DNA from: Cyrtodaria siliqua
Taxonomy: Eukaryota; Mollusca; Bivalvia; Adapedonta; Hiatellidae
Assembly: GCA_037043455.1 (NCBI GenBank)
Contig: JAWPHD010004396.1
Span: 124,001-188,000, forward strand
Direction of reading: 5' to 3'
DNA length: 64,000 bases
In this document: in pieces, positions 19,164 to 34,100 of the stretch
Layout of the letters: the number at the start of each line of letters is the position of its first letter
Numbering within the stretch: the stretch's first letter is position 1
The notes under the pieces: generated by a model
What the model was told of the DNA's origin: nothing
What the model saw: only the letters and a program-made list of their open reading frames with translations
Databases searched by the model: none
Made by a program: the position numbers and the translations under genes

Positions 19164-22100
19164 CTAAAATAAAATAATGATATTTAACGGCATGTAAAGT
19201 GCAATTGTTTAACTTGTCTTGTCGTGCCCTCAATGGTTTATACTCTTGTTGCTCTGGCTTCTGCCAAGTCATTGAGTACCTTCTTTGTGGCTTTCTAGAC
19301 TATTGATTTTTTGTATTTATATATAAACGAGCATCTTTGTGTTTTACTTATATTTCCTATTAATGCTGACTGGTTGGTTAGAGAATAGTTCATAGCGGGG
19401 ATTTCTTTATTTACACTGTCCCGTTTTATTAGGTTGACGGTAGGGCAAATGTGAGGTTTGGTGCACCCTAGAACCTTATTACCTAGAATCTAATTTGGCC
19501 TTTTATTCATCTTTAATTTGTTCTTTGTTTCTGTGTGTGTTTGTGGTTGACTGTCGTCCTTGAATGCTGCTTTACCTGTTCGGTTTATATATATATATGT
19601 GTACAAGGTGGTAAATCTAATTAAGTCTCTAAATTTAGACGGGGTATAAATCTCTAAAGCGTAAAGGAACAATCGGAATGTTTTGATTTTGTTTGAAACT
19701 AAAATGGCCGATCATCCTAGTTTGCTTGCTTATAATGAGAAGGCACAGTTTATATAATATAAGATGACCTGATGTGTATGCATGACGATCACGGCAGAAT
19801 TGTATTTGTTATATATATCGTGTTAGGAAAAAATATTTTTAATAGCTAAAATGTCATGAAACAGTTGAACATATGTTTATTTATTTGTTTGCAGGTTTGT
19901 GTGCATGTTTACTATATGTAAATGTGACCAGCTAACTCTTTTTACTGTTTAGTTCTGAAAATAATGTCATAAAAGGAAATTGGAAATGAATTTCACAATT
20001 CATAAGGTGACTGTGTGTTATCTTTGAGAACACAAGCATCCAACAGAATGCATTTCAATAGTGAAAATTTCAACTGAAGAATAGTTAGTTACCTTCTTCT
20101 TCTTACAACCACAACTACCACGATGATGACAATAATTGCCAGTAATAAGACACCGACAGCAACGCCCACATCTGTATATACTGGAATATAGGACAATTAT
20201 TTTTGAAACATTGTTATATTATTAGAAATGTTAACACGTGGACGACTGATGAGAAAAATAATATGAAATGATATATACACTTGCAGCTAATATTCATCCT
20301 CAGCTCATCAATAACTTCGCATGAGGGCCGTGACATCTTTAATACTCTCCTATGATCCGACTCAATCAAACCGAGTCTGTTGCTTTCTTCTATTGTTTGT
20401 GTTCGTTTCGTCAACTTTCAAATTGTTTTTCATTCACACTAGCATTCCTGTAGTGGTTGTTGGCTGCTGTAAAACGTTTTACTGACTACGAATCAGTAAA
20501 TATATTACTTACGGGTCCTTTGGGATCATCGAGCATACAATATGAAGCGTTAACGTAGATTAACCACTTAATCCGTTGTTAGGAGGCGTGGCATCTTATC
20601 TCACAAGAACATATTCAATCAAACCGCGTCTGTTTCTGTTTTTCTAATGTTTGTGTCATTTGCCTCCGAAGAACCCCCTGATCAGCATTAAGCATTCCTA
20701 CTAGCGTACTCATCATCCGATAAGCACCTGACACACCAGGTGTGACAGGTCACATGGACTCATCCTTTATATCGGATATACTTTGTGGCTTGCACTCGTC
20801 AATTTATTTACGCACACGAGGATATAGTTTATCTTGTTTTAGAATGTTGACCATGTCTGATTATGCATGGTAATAGAATCGATATAATTGATTAAAAAAC
20901 ATAATTCATTTCTTTATATTTGTAACTATCAAGCTTGTTCAAATGAAGTCACCAGGGTCAAAAATGGTCGTGCCCCGGGGTTCCAAGTTTTGTATATGGC
21001 AATTCTGTATGTTTTTCATAGACTATAGGTATAAGAAAATAATTTAAAATATCTTCTGATATGTAACCACAAGGCACATAACGCTCATGTATTACATGTA
21101 GCATCAGCTTATGGTACTCCAACAAGTCTGTTCAGATAGAAACCTTGGGGTTCAAATTTGGCCCCGCCCCGGGGGATCACAGTTTTAAATAGACTTGCTT
21201 AGTACTATATGTCGGCCGTAAAACGTCTCACCGACTACAGATCAGTAGTGTTATTATTTACTGGTCCTTTGGGATCATCAGGCCCATTTTGTGTTGCTTT
21301 AATGAAGAATATTGCTTAAGCCGGTGATATGAGGCATGAGAGGTGTCGCATCTTATAATTACCTCTCATGAACAGACTCAATAAAACCGAGTCTGCTACT
21401 TTTCTCTCTTGTTTGTGTTTGTTGCTTCCAAGGGATCACCTTTTAAGTATTTATTTACATAGGGAAAAACTTAAAAATTCTTCTTCTCTGAAACTTATAG
21501 AGCCAGAGTTTAATTTTTGCATTTACAATTAACAATACGATTATGGTCCTCTACCAAGTTTGTTAAAATGGTGATCCTGGGGTTACATTTTGCCCGCCCC
21601 GGGGGTCACATGTTTTACATAGACTTGAATAGGGAAATAATTAAAAATATTCTTCTCTGAAACTACAAGAGCCAGAGGCTTGCAGTTAATACAAAGGGTG
21701 TCCCTGTGGTCACATTTTTCAAACAGTTACCCTGGGGATGTATTTGGCCCAGGTGTCACATGTTTTACATAGACATGTATAGGGAAAAACTTAAAAAAAC
21801 TTCTTCTCTGAAACTACAAGAGCCAGAGGTTCAATATTTTCCATTTACTATAAGCTTATGGTGTGTTCTTCCAAGCTGTTCAAATGGTGACCCTGTGGTC
21901 ACATTTGGCCTCGCCCCAAGGGTCACATGTTTTATATAAGACATATAGAGACAAAATTTAAAAAAAAAATTCTTTTCTGAAACTACAAGATCCAGAGGTT
22001 TTATATTTTGCAATTACTATAAGCTTATGGTTATCTTCCAAGATTGTTAACATGGTGACCCTGGGGTCATATATGTCTCCAACCCAGGGGTCAGAGTTAT

Positions 22101-25100
22101 ACTGGGAAAATCTTTAAAAAAATCTTCTTCACAGAAACCGCTAGTTCAACTTTGACCAAACTGCATATGGATGGATGATCCTTAGGTGAATCTTTTTCAA
22201 AATTAGGTCAATGCAAAATCCAAGATGGTCGACATCGAAAAAAATATGTTTATTACTTCTCGTACACTGGGAACGTAAGGCAGTGGGTTCAAATCCCACT
22301 AAAATTAAACTTTTTTATTTAAATATTTAATTCATTTTTGTTTCCTGTTTGGTTCTTAAAGAAAAAATAAAATAAAATGTGTGCCCTAATGGGCCTATTG
22401 GTCGCTAAGCCCTAGTCTATCAAGTTTGCTCATTTGAAGTCACTGGGGTCAAATATGGCCGCACACCGGGGTCCAAAGTTTGTATATAAAGATTTTGCAT
22501 GTTTTTACATATGTAAAATAGTCATTTCTCAAAGTATATTATAAACTATATAATATATGAAATACGCACATGCTGACAGCTTAATAACTTGGTCATGATC
22601 AACAGGAAATATTAAGATACGGGTCATGCCGAATCACTTGTAAAACTAATAGAGCCATATAATTAACTCCGGCCACTCATGTTTAACAAGGTACATTTGT
22701 GTGTATTGATCAAGTATATAGTAATTAGCGATCTGTTAACTTAGACCATAAAACACTATAAAAACGACGACGATAAGTTGTCGGTACCACCATTAGTCAA
22801 GTCGCGAAGAGGGTAGGAATCATACTTATTGGTGTGAATCAAATACTTATGCCAATTACCATCAATTTAACGTCAGCATGTGGGTCCTAATGGACTCAAA
22901 CAAAGAACCATTGTTTTATAACATATTAAGATTTTAGTATAAATAAGCCCGCTCTGAGGTATTATTTCAGACCGGCACAGTTTGTTAACTTAAGCAGTTA
23001 GAACGTATATATGTATTAGTAAAGGCTATACGATCGAGAATTAAACTACTTAGATAAAAACTGACTTTGTGTTTTGTAATAAGAAGGAATTGGACGGGCT
23101 ATATTACACATAGAGAAAAACTTAAAACATCTTCAATCAGAATTTGCGAGTGGACACTTTATTTATCATTGCGAAGATCCTCAGGTGATCGAATCAGGGC
23201 CATTTTGGCTCTCTTGTTTTGAAACTCGGCCACAATGTTTTTAACACAAACTTTTAAGTTATATTTTGTGATAATAGATATAAAAGTCGAGCAGGATATG
23301 TAGCATTCAAGGGCCACAGTCAACCAAAAAAACAAAACAAAACGAATAAAGGGCAAAATAGGATATAATAAACATAAAAGGTTCGGCAAAAGGGCTATAG
23401 CCTTGGAACGGTTAGCGGCAAAAAAGGTCGCTGGGAGTTTAAAACAGGTTCTAGGGTGCACCAAACCTCACTTTTACCCTATTGTCATCATAAAAGTAAA
23501 AGCCTATAAAGTCACAAAGCAAGTACTCATTGATTTGGTAGACGGCAGAGCAACACGAGAACTAACCGTTAAATGTAGACAAGACAAGATTTAAGACAAA
23601 CATCAAACGCTACTGTCTTTTGACGATTTATTTAGACGTCATCTTAGGAACCACAGTCTAAAGCGGAAAGCATTGTGGCAAACTGTAAATGGGCCAACAA
23701 CTAAACATGCAGTGCGTTGCAAAATGATAGGGTCATAACCTCTTTTAATAAACGTTTAAACAAGTGCAATAAAGAGTGTATGAAAGCGATTATGACCTCG
23801 GATCTTAGGAAGTTTTTAAAGCATATCACCATCTAAGTCAGGCTGTGATAATCCTTGTCGCGTCGCAGAAGAGTTAGTTAAGTTTCACATATGGGTAGAT
23901 TATTCTCATTGTCGACAGTGTACACTATCGAACGAAGATGAGGAACAATGTGCTGGCGCGTAGGCTCGCCTATCCAATGGTCAGTATAGATTAAAACGTA
24001 ATAATTCATTTGTGCAGATCCTTTAGTTTCATTTGGTGAGGTTTATGTAGAAGTAGTAGTAGTAGTAGCAGCAGCAGCAGTAGCAGCAGCAGCAGCAACA
24101 CTCCGGATATGAGTTTCTTGCATACCAAATAAAGTTATCGGCGTTTTACATGAGTGATGGAAAGCCTGATCTTACACATTGGTGAAGAGGTAAGTCACGC
24201 CTATCAACAATAAAGTCGATTTGAATGTCGGCAGTATGTAAACAAACATGCAAAACGCTAATAGTTGGGGAAAAGAATCGTTCCTGGGTATCCAGTTCAG
24301 ATATGTAAATTCCAACTTTTTCGTATATACAGAGCCGCGGTTCCGATAAAAAAAAGTAAATACCTCGTGTTGGAATTCCCGATCTTCACCTGATACCCAT
24401 GAAATATTTCCTTTGATCTATATCGGACTAACGTTATTGTTCAGAGACGCGACATGTTGTACTAATATTGTGTAGTAGTTAATATTTACTCACGCTGTCC
24501 TTTTTGGCTGTCATTGTCCTTGTCATTGTCCATCGTTGTTTCTGTAATGATGATAGATGTCTTTAAGCAAATATAAATGGAAAATGACTGCTTGTAAACG
24601 GTTTAGCATGTACTGTAATTTTGTTTTATATCCTCGCGCGTTTAGTTTACCTGACCTTCTTCAGTGGTGCTTCTAATCAGAGTTTGAAAGCTTAATTAGC
24701 AGAAAATGTTGGTGATTCTTGAAGGAAGTGATAATGATTACAAAGGTTATCGAAGCAAGAAAACGGTTTGAAAGCCTTATGAAAGCCTAGTTTCCAATTC
24801 AGATGATATACTCGTATGTATATGAAGCGCAAGTACGGTTCCTTTTATGTAATGAATTTTAAGTAATTTCCATAGAAGTGTAAATATAAATAGGACCTTT
24901 TATGTAACAAAACTCTCCACTTAAACACTAGATTTCTACATTTCTACGTTTACGGAGTTATGAAAATATAGCTTACACGTTTCAAGTTATGCCCCAGAAA
25001 CAAAACGGTATATTAAACATACATATACCAAAAGACACCATTGCACCACTAGGTCCATAAGTGTAAGACATCTCTAAACTGTGTTATATATTGTTACAGT

Positions 25101-28100
25101 AGTCACCGTGCTATTACAGTGCAGAAGTTAATATTTACTCACGTTGAGTATTTTTAGTACCATTTCCTGTGTCCTTTTCGGATGATGTTTCTGTAATGTT
25201 GATAATGTTGGTAGATGTCTGGGTTGTGGTTGTCAAACGTGTAGATGTATATGTAGGTTGTGTTGTTTCTAAAGTAAATGGCATGTTGATTGTATAATAA
25301 TTAACTAATAATATATGGTGCTGAGGTCCAGAGCTCTCATCAAATTCATTATTATTAAAAGTAAACTAGAATAGAATCTGAAATTCATAGTTTTATGATA
25401 TTTGCATATTCAATATCATTTAGTAAACTATTATTCATTTTAAAAAAATCGCTACTCCGTCTCATGACATAAAAAGTATTTTGATTATTTATAAAAAATA
25501 ATTAACCCAGATTATATGAGAAAATAATATATAAATACTAAAAAGAGGATCCATTGAAATCAAAGAACAGAAATAATAGAGGAAAGTAGCACACTCGGTT
25601 TTATCGAGTCTGTTCATGAGAGGTAATATAAGGTTATATAACACTTTGCATACTTTTAGCATCTGCTTAAGGTGTCAGACCACTCAGGAAGTACTTCCGG
25701 ATCGTAGATTGCTAAACTTGTTCCATGGAAAAATGTCTAACCTGTGTTTTCCCAAGATTGGTTTTTAGTTCAAACCTGATGTGAAAGTGTTATATCTGTT
25801 GTCATGAATAGTATATATTTTACTATGTTTGTCAGGACTATGTCTTTGGAGAGTTTGAGCACAACGGGTATGTAGAGATGCGGTTTGACAAATGTTTATT
25901 TCAAAATACGCATAGTGTAAATGAATGACGCAAAATGTTCAAACACTAAATCGGTGCGTTTTTTTTCCAGATATGGGACAGTTTGCGAGCCAAATGTTTG
26001 TAATTCACAGAAGAAACGTATATCTAACATGTCTAAGTTTTAAGTTAAAGGTTCTATAGCTCAATATAAGGCTAATGGGCGTGTACCGAAAGCAAATGGG
26101 AGCGGATTAACGTTTGGTTTACTACCAAATTCAAGCTCGTGAAACATGGCTGGAAACATTGCTGGAAACATCAAAAATACATACCCATTCTTTGAAAAAT
26201 AGTATGCCTATGCGAGTTTCGAACCCATGACTTTCGGACAATCACTGCGCTTTGCCATTGGGCTAATCAAATCAGTTGATCAATAGCGTTATTTTTATCG
26301 ATATACTGGTGTAAGAGTTATCCCTTGTTCGCTTTGTGTACGTGGTTCCACGCGTTTCTAAGTGCATACTTACATCAAATCCTTCGGAAATAACACGCCC
26401 CAGAAATTATAGATTACATAGTAGAATAGTATACGCTGATGAAATAACAATGATGAATAACCCAAAATCCATTATTAAACGAACAGTTAAAATGAAAAGT
26501 AGTATGTCAGTTGTCTCTTTGGCATAATGGCTATGTATACGGATTGTCAATTATTATGACAGTGATGTTTTTGAATGCAAGGTTGATTTTCAACTTGCAT
26601 TCATAGCCATTGCTTTTGGCGCCTCCTCATCGCCATCCGGCGGATAACCTACATTTGTTCTCATTAATCGAGGCTTCAGGTCGTACATGTATGCTAATCT
26701 ATGCTAGACGAACGTATTGGATGCTGAAAACAACTATAATGCAAATAAACAGGTCGAGAAACTCTCTGTCGTTCTTGAATGCTACTTTTCTTATTCTATG
26801 TTGTATATCTACTTCTAGGCGTTTTTGTAGGCGAGACAAATTTGCGACACACGGACGGAAGACTCTTCCTTAATAATTGTGCAAACCTAGTTTGGTAACG
26901 TTATCTCATATAGTGTTTTAGAAGTAGGCGACACAATATTTTACAATGTTAAGACCTGACTTTGAATTACAAAGGGCATTAACTCTTGTATGTCTTATCA
27001 GATTTATCTCTTTTCCTACACATGATTCCGTGAAAGTGATATTTTACATTCAGTTTTGTCAGGTAAGCTGTAATGGTTTTAGGGATGTAGGCCGACTTTG
27101 GTATATGTAGATATAACGGTTTCTGAGTTACAAAATAATCCCTAAGTGTCTGCCATGCTACGCAGGCGACACAGAATGAAAACTAATACTGATTTCTAAA
27201 TAAAACTATGTAAAATCAAAGTATTTATAATTCACATCTTATTGAGCGAATGGTAACGCCGGACCCATCTTGGATATAAACTATAGAATATCTTACCATT
27301 TTGGCATAGCGATTTATATGTTGTTGTTGTTGTTGTTGTGTCAACAGTACGGAAATATACATCACCGGTGGCACCGTGCACTTTCAAGAAACCATGTTTT
27401 TGTGGTGTTCCTGCCTCTAATATAATATAAAAACAATTTTCAATACGATACACATGTCGCAATGTTCATATACAAACAAATGGGTGTCACAACTAAAGAA
27501 GATAATACACGTGTAATGGAAAAGTGCATCGCATGCTTGTGTGTATGAAACAAAATCTACATATGTTATATTCATGATGAACTTATTATATAGCAGCTGT
27601 AATAACTATATGACCATTATAACTGAAAATTAACTGGTTTTAAAGACAGAATAAATATGCTTATTAAAACGAAAAATGAAACAGTTTATGACGTTTTCGT
27701 AGCCTTATAACCAATGGAAATACGTAACCCAGTCAGCAGAATGGAATAGAGTTTTGCAATCTAAGCCAAATAAATAACTTCAATACCGTTTCGCAAAACT
27801 TCATTTAAAATTATGTACGATTAAGTTGTGTCCCATTTACACTTTGCTTAGCTGTGAGAATCAAAGCTCTTATGGTTTTGTATTCCTACCATACAATTAT
27901 GACGCAGCCTATAGAAAACATGTGTGCGATACGACTCCATCCATACTTTCCGGCGAGGTTTCTGAGACACCATGCAATGCCGGCGTAAAAATAATAACAC
28001 CTAATTTCAATTGATTAAACCTTAAATGCCACACCTCGGCGATTCAGTCGTCGAGGGGTTAACGACGTTGCGTTGTAAACCTTCTCGCCTCTCACCGCTG

Positions 28101-31100
28101 CGGGTTCGAATCTGACTGGGAGCTCAACTTGTAAGTGAGAAAGTGCCGATTATTACGGAGGGCGAGAGGTGTACAATATTGCTTCTACCCATGGATAAGT
28201 GGGTGGTCTGCCTCCACCACAAAAAATAGACCGTCATACGTAGCCTAAAATGTGTTGACAAATTACATTAAACAAACAAACAAATTCAAGCATAAAATTA
28301 AGTTTCCAACTACAACGCGCATGGACATATTGTTTATTTACAGTACAGGCAGTATGTTTATAACAAACATAAGTTAAATAAGTTAGTTTAATTAACGCGT
28401 GCGTACATCGGATACTATGATGCAAATTTGACGGTGATAGTATACACTAATAATCGAAACAAAGTTTGCATCATCTCTCTTAAGTTTAAACATTTAAATG
28501 TTTCGGGTTGTATAAAGACTGTATTCCCAAAGTTGTTATTAATCACAGTGAATTAAAGTTGTTTAGCTTTATATCTTAGGCATTAATATGCAATGTTCAT
28601 TTAAATTATTGGTGGAAAATGTCTTATAATTCTTTAATTCTTTAAAACAGTAACTGTTTCTCGTTTAAATTATATTTCAGGCTGTGTTTGTGTCTTTAAA
28701 TAAGCAAATTTATTTACTATTCTGAAACTGGGAAAGTCACAGTAATCGTATTAATTGTATCGCTGTATTGTACTTCAATTAATGAATCACAACCAACACA
28801 TCAGATTCAATTCACTTAATACAACGATACAAATGGCGTGACTGACGAGAATAGCAAATTTCCTACAGCATATAGAAGAAACTGTACCGTATACCGATAA
28901 TAATGTAGGTTATTTTTAACTATAGATGTCTTTTTTGGTAAAGCTAATAATATATACCAACGACGTTTGGCGCCCCAATAGCCAGAGGTAAGACGACTTG
29001 AGATACAAGATGTCTTCGAGCTCACATGACATCTTCAACTTGAAATGCTTGATTGCAATATAAGTGGGTCCATTCTTTACCCCCAAAGAACAAACTAATA
29101 CATTTATATAAAAGTGACCTTCATATATTGGCCTCAAGAGTAATTCGGAATTTTACTCATCTCTAACTTAAAGGCAAGTCACTTTAAAAAATGCATATGT
29201 AATATAGTTTTAGCTATGTAGCAGAATCCTATGGAACGCCAAATTAAAATAATCTCCATTATTTGAACCTTTCTTTAATTATTTGAATGGAGTCTAATTC
29301 AAGTGAAGAGAGGTTCAATTCATTTAAAGAGAGGTCTAATTCAACTGAAGCGGGGTCTAATTCAATTGAAGAGAGGTTTAATTATGCTAAATTGTACCTC
29401 TCTTCAATTGAACTGTACCTCTCTTCTCTTGAATAAGACCTCTCTTTAATTGAATTAGAACTCTCTTCAAATAATTAAAGAGAGGTTTAATTAATTGAGT
29501 TTATGTTAATTTGGCGTTCCAACGCTTAACATAAACTCATTTGTTTGAAACGAAGTCTAATTCTAAGAGTGGTTCAATTCAGGTGAAGAAAGGTATAATT
29601 CATTGAACCTCTCTTAAATTTAATTGAACCTCTTTTCAAATGAATTAAACCTCTGTTCAATTGAATTGAACATCTCTTCAATTAAATTAGACCGAGGTTC
29701 AATTCAGGTGTAATTGAAGAGAGGTCTAATTGATTTGGAAGATGAATGCCATTTTATTTTGATTTGTCATTGTTACACAAGAATCCGGACAATTTATATT
29801 AAAAAATATTATTATAATAGACCTAGTATGTTTCAATTCTTAGAATTACTGCAGACACAGGTTAAGAATATTGTTATAATGTTAGAAAAATATATTAGTA
29901 CAGCTTCAGCTGTAAGGAATACAATCTTGATTAATTAAACAATGTTTAGCTCTTTTGTATTTTCATTCTCATACATTAATATTGCTCATAGAAAATGTAC
30001 TTTTGTCTACAAACACTTGACTTATTACGCATGAAAATTTATGTATGTATATATAACAATGTGCGTATGTACAAGTTAAATAAAATATATGCTCTGTTCT
30101 GTTCTGTTCTAACTCAATTGAAGATAGGTTCAATTCTATTGAATTAGTCCTCTCTTCAATTGAATTGAACCTGTCTTCAATTGAATTCGACCTTTATTCA
30201 AATAATTAAAGAGAGGTTCAATTAATTGAGTTTATGTTAATTTGGCGTTCCATAGAATCCAAACCGTATATGAACATAAGGACGGCTCATTACACCAATG
30301 AACTTTGTTTATGCGATTAAAAATAGTTTATTATAATTCTTTGAAACAGTGCAGTAATGTTCTTTACAACCATGGCCATTGGATCCAAAAAAATGAACCA
30401 GAGCATGACCAGCAATCGACGGAAACAGATATCTCCCTCAAGGTATAATACATTGTATGTTTTGGAGAGTATCTAGTCGTTACATAATATAAAAAAAAGC
30501 TTGCTACTGCTGGCTGTAAATGTGACAGCAGAACACAAGACCGTTCCATTTTTTATCAAAGCCTAATACTCCTTAAAGTGTCCGAACATTTACTTGGATG
30601 TGGATAATTGTAGATGTATACTCCCTCATATGTTTGTTACATAATACTATCAACTATTGGAAAACATTTCGTTTTACAAAAATCTACATATCGTGTTTAT
30701 GTGATTAGTAAAACACATACCGTTATACCGCTTGAAAACTAAGCCCCTAAACATTGCAGTCCATACTGTATATGTTGGTGTTGGGTTTAACCTGTCTATT
30801 GTTTCTACTTTTTCGTTTCTCACTGGGTACAAGATGTGGTAGAAGCATGTAATAGACGACCCTAACCATGATGAAGTATCACTTTCTACAGAAAGCGCTT
30901 CTGTCTCTGTGCTGCAAATAGTCTTTATTTTTTTAGAGCATCGTCCCACGTGTAAACCTATCCGTGGCTGATAGTCAACACAATCCCCTAGATCATCTTT
31001 GTTGGCATACTGTTGAATATTATTTACGTCCGGAACTGCAAAAACAAAATAAGGACACTGATTTTGTAAAACTACTTACTTATGAATATAGCGATTAAGC

Positions 31101-34100
31101 AATGAAAGGCAAACTCGTCTTTATCCTGCAAAAACAACTTAAGCTAAAAACAAGCTAACATATCAATACGTGCAATGAGTTATTGATTGACACTGTTTCT
31201 ACTAAATATCTCTCCCATATAACCAGAGAATAACATTAGCTGCCAGAAGGACCATACTATTTTAGAAAACGCGTTTTTATATGCAAATTAAAATATAAAA
31301 AAATGACTTCAGTGGCTAGGCACGTTTCTAGTATTGGGGTGGGGCCAAGTATTGTCAGTTTTTGTTAACGATTGTTTTCTATTGTAGTTTTTGACTTGTC
31401 ACAGTTTAATGATGAAAGTAATTGCTACTTGTCAATTGTCTGATTTTATGCCATGTGACAGTAACATTTCCGGACACAAACACATTTTTGGAGGTCAAAC
31501 ACATAATTTGAAAAAAACTATTGCGGGGTCAAAACTTAATGCCCCCGCACCGTCCCCCCATCCCCCCCCCCCCCCGACCCCCCCAACCACACACACACAT
31601 GGATTTTCTTTTTATAGTGTTAAATACACGAATATTAGCCTCATTATCTCCATTATAATTAAGTTTGCGCACGACAAGAAATATCATAGACAAACATCAA
31701 ACGCCACCGTCCCAATGGGCTTTAGGTAGGCGTCATCATAGGGTCCAAAGCATGTCAGGTCATCGTACAATTAAAGAGGAAAGCATAGTGGCGAACTGTA
31801 AAAGGGTCTACCACCAAGCATGCAGTACGTTGCAAAATGATAGGGTCATAACATCTTTTGATAAACTTTTTAACAAGTTTAACAAAGATAGTATGAAAGT
31901 GATCATGACCAAGAATCTTACAAAGTTTATAAATCACATCACCATAGAAGTCAGGTTGTGATAGTCCTTGTCGAAGATCAGGGTTACGATAATACAATTT
32001 TGCAAAGGTTTTACGAAGTTTATGGTAACGGTAACCCTGCTTGAGTAGCTTTTTAGTTATACATCAAAGTCCTCAACTCGAGTACAACTCTTGAAAAACG
32101 AATAAGTTGAGACACATACACCCCATAAGAAGTTGCTCGGGTAAGCCGTGTTATGTGAAATCAATTACAATTAAAAATAAAAAATGTTCTGCTTCTTTTA
32201 CATTTCCACAGTCGCATCTTGGTGATGGTCGTAAAGGCTTTTATAAAGATCGTTAATAATATTGCTACTTTAAATACGAATTCCGTGCACTTTGGCATAA
32301 TTTTTAAGTGTATGTGTTATTCAATACTTATTATATGAGTAAGACATTGTCAATATGAATTACACCTAAAGACACGAAGCAATAGTTAACATATGCAAAC
32401 ATAAAATCCAATTAGATGTCTATTGTAATGCCTTTAATTGCAATTTATGTCGATTTTAACTATTTTAACACCAGTTTGAAATAACCCACCTACATAAATC
32501 ACAATAAAGAAGTATGCATATAATACTGAAAAATATTATATGCATTTGCACGAAAAAGATCAGAGAATAAGCTTAAGGGTAATACATAGACTACTGTACT
32601 AATTACTAACCATGGCAACTATTTGTTAGAATTGGTACAGTTGTTATAATAACACCTTCTTTACATATTCTTTGCATTTTATAATAGTCATAACCTGTTT
32701 TGTGCATGCTGAAATAGTGCAAACTGAATGACCGTTACCTAAAAATGATCGAAAGTTTATTGCCAATGACGGGGGTAGATGCGACAATGACAACGACTAT
32801 CACACAGGGGTCTATGTACTGCCTTAAACTGTCCTTCATTGATCTCAATATTAGGATTTACTTAATTGTTGTTGTTGGCAAAACGTATACTTTTACCTTT
32901 AATTTTCTGTGGGAAGTTATTGAAGATGCACTTTAAAAGAAACATAGTTGACTGAATTGGATGTTGTTAAACGGATTATCAACCCATTATATGTTATTAA
33001 GACCCACCCCAGAGAGAGGAAAGCTATACTTTGGAATCCAGGAACCTGCCATAATCTTAATAACAAATAGATTACTATAGTTCTTTAACTTAAAGGATAG
33101 ACTCCGATACACAGGACCGCCCAATTTACTTCCCGATCAGACATACGAGGCTACCTCTGTCTTCACGGGGAAATATGTCTTGCCAAATAACAAACCGACG
33201 AAACTCAGTGGCGCCGGCGAAGTTTGAACCCGGGTTCTCCGGATTTCAAGTAAACCGTGCTATCCACTCGGCCACAGGCTGTATTAGCTCAAGGAGGGTG
33301 ACTGCGTTGAAATGCATACATCTAAAATGCTAAAACTTTATTATTTCAATGCTACGGTTACATCCAAATAGCTGGGGTTCACAGCAGTCATTCTATTTTA
33401 GCAAATGTGTTTATGTTTGTGCTGCTCTAAGGAGTATACTCCCTCCGCCAATGCACCAAGAGAAGAATATCTTCATGGCACGGTAGTATGTCTGGACTGT
33501 CACGAGTTGCAACATGTCTGTAAGCCTTATATATATCCCATTGCTACGTTTTGATTGGTAATATCAATTAATGGCAAAGTCTTTGGAATAATAAAAGACA
33601 ATCAATAGTACTCATATTATATCTCGTTTAAATAATAGTTAATAGTATTACTTAAAATTACAATATTGAAGCTATTTAAAACAACAATAGAAACAAAACA
33701 AAAAAACACGCTTACACATTAGTATCGGTACCCAGGATATCGGGATAGTACACATTTTAATACTCAGAAAACTATGTCTGACATACGGTACTAACTACTA
33801 CAATAATATGGTTTTCTTGATAGTACTTTAAGCGAATGAAGGGTGTACATTTGTAAAACAACAAACAATTCAAAATTAACAATAAAGGCCATTTAAACCC
33901 TGAAAAGGGAGGTATGTGCATCAACTGCCGTCCTCAAGGTTTTTGATCGTATCTTAGATTTGTTTTCTCTTTGGCTGCAACTGCTTTGGTTATTCAGTAA
34001 AATTATGGATACATTCTATGGTGTTTCTAATTAAAGAGTTTATAGATGTTTACAAAAACATTGAGGTGTATCATTTACTATTTTTTCTGGGTGTTGACTT

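Noticed and set aside
28040..28260. Functional tRNA gene
   Set aside because: A and B boxes are present but no paired acceptor stem or proper anticodon arm could be drawn; a SINE is more likely. The same holds for 26205-26275 and 33175-33300.
31391..31729. 112-codon plus ORF with Pro-rich stretch
   Set aside because: Built from a C-tract, an (AC)n tract and RT-element 3' UTR sequence in antisense.
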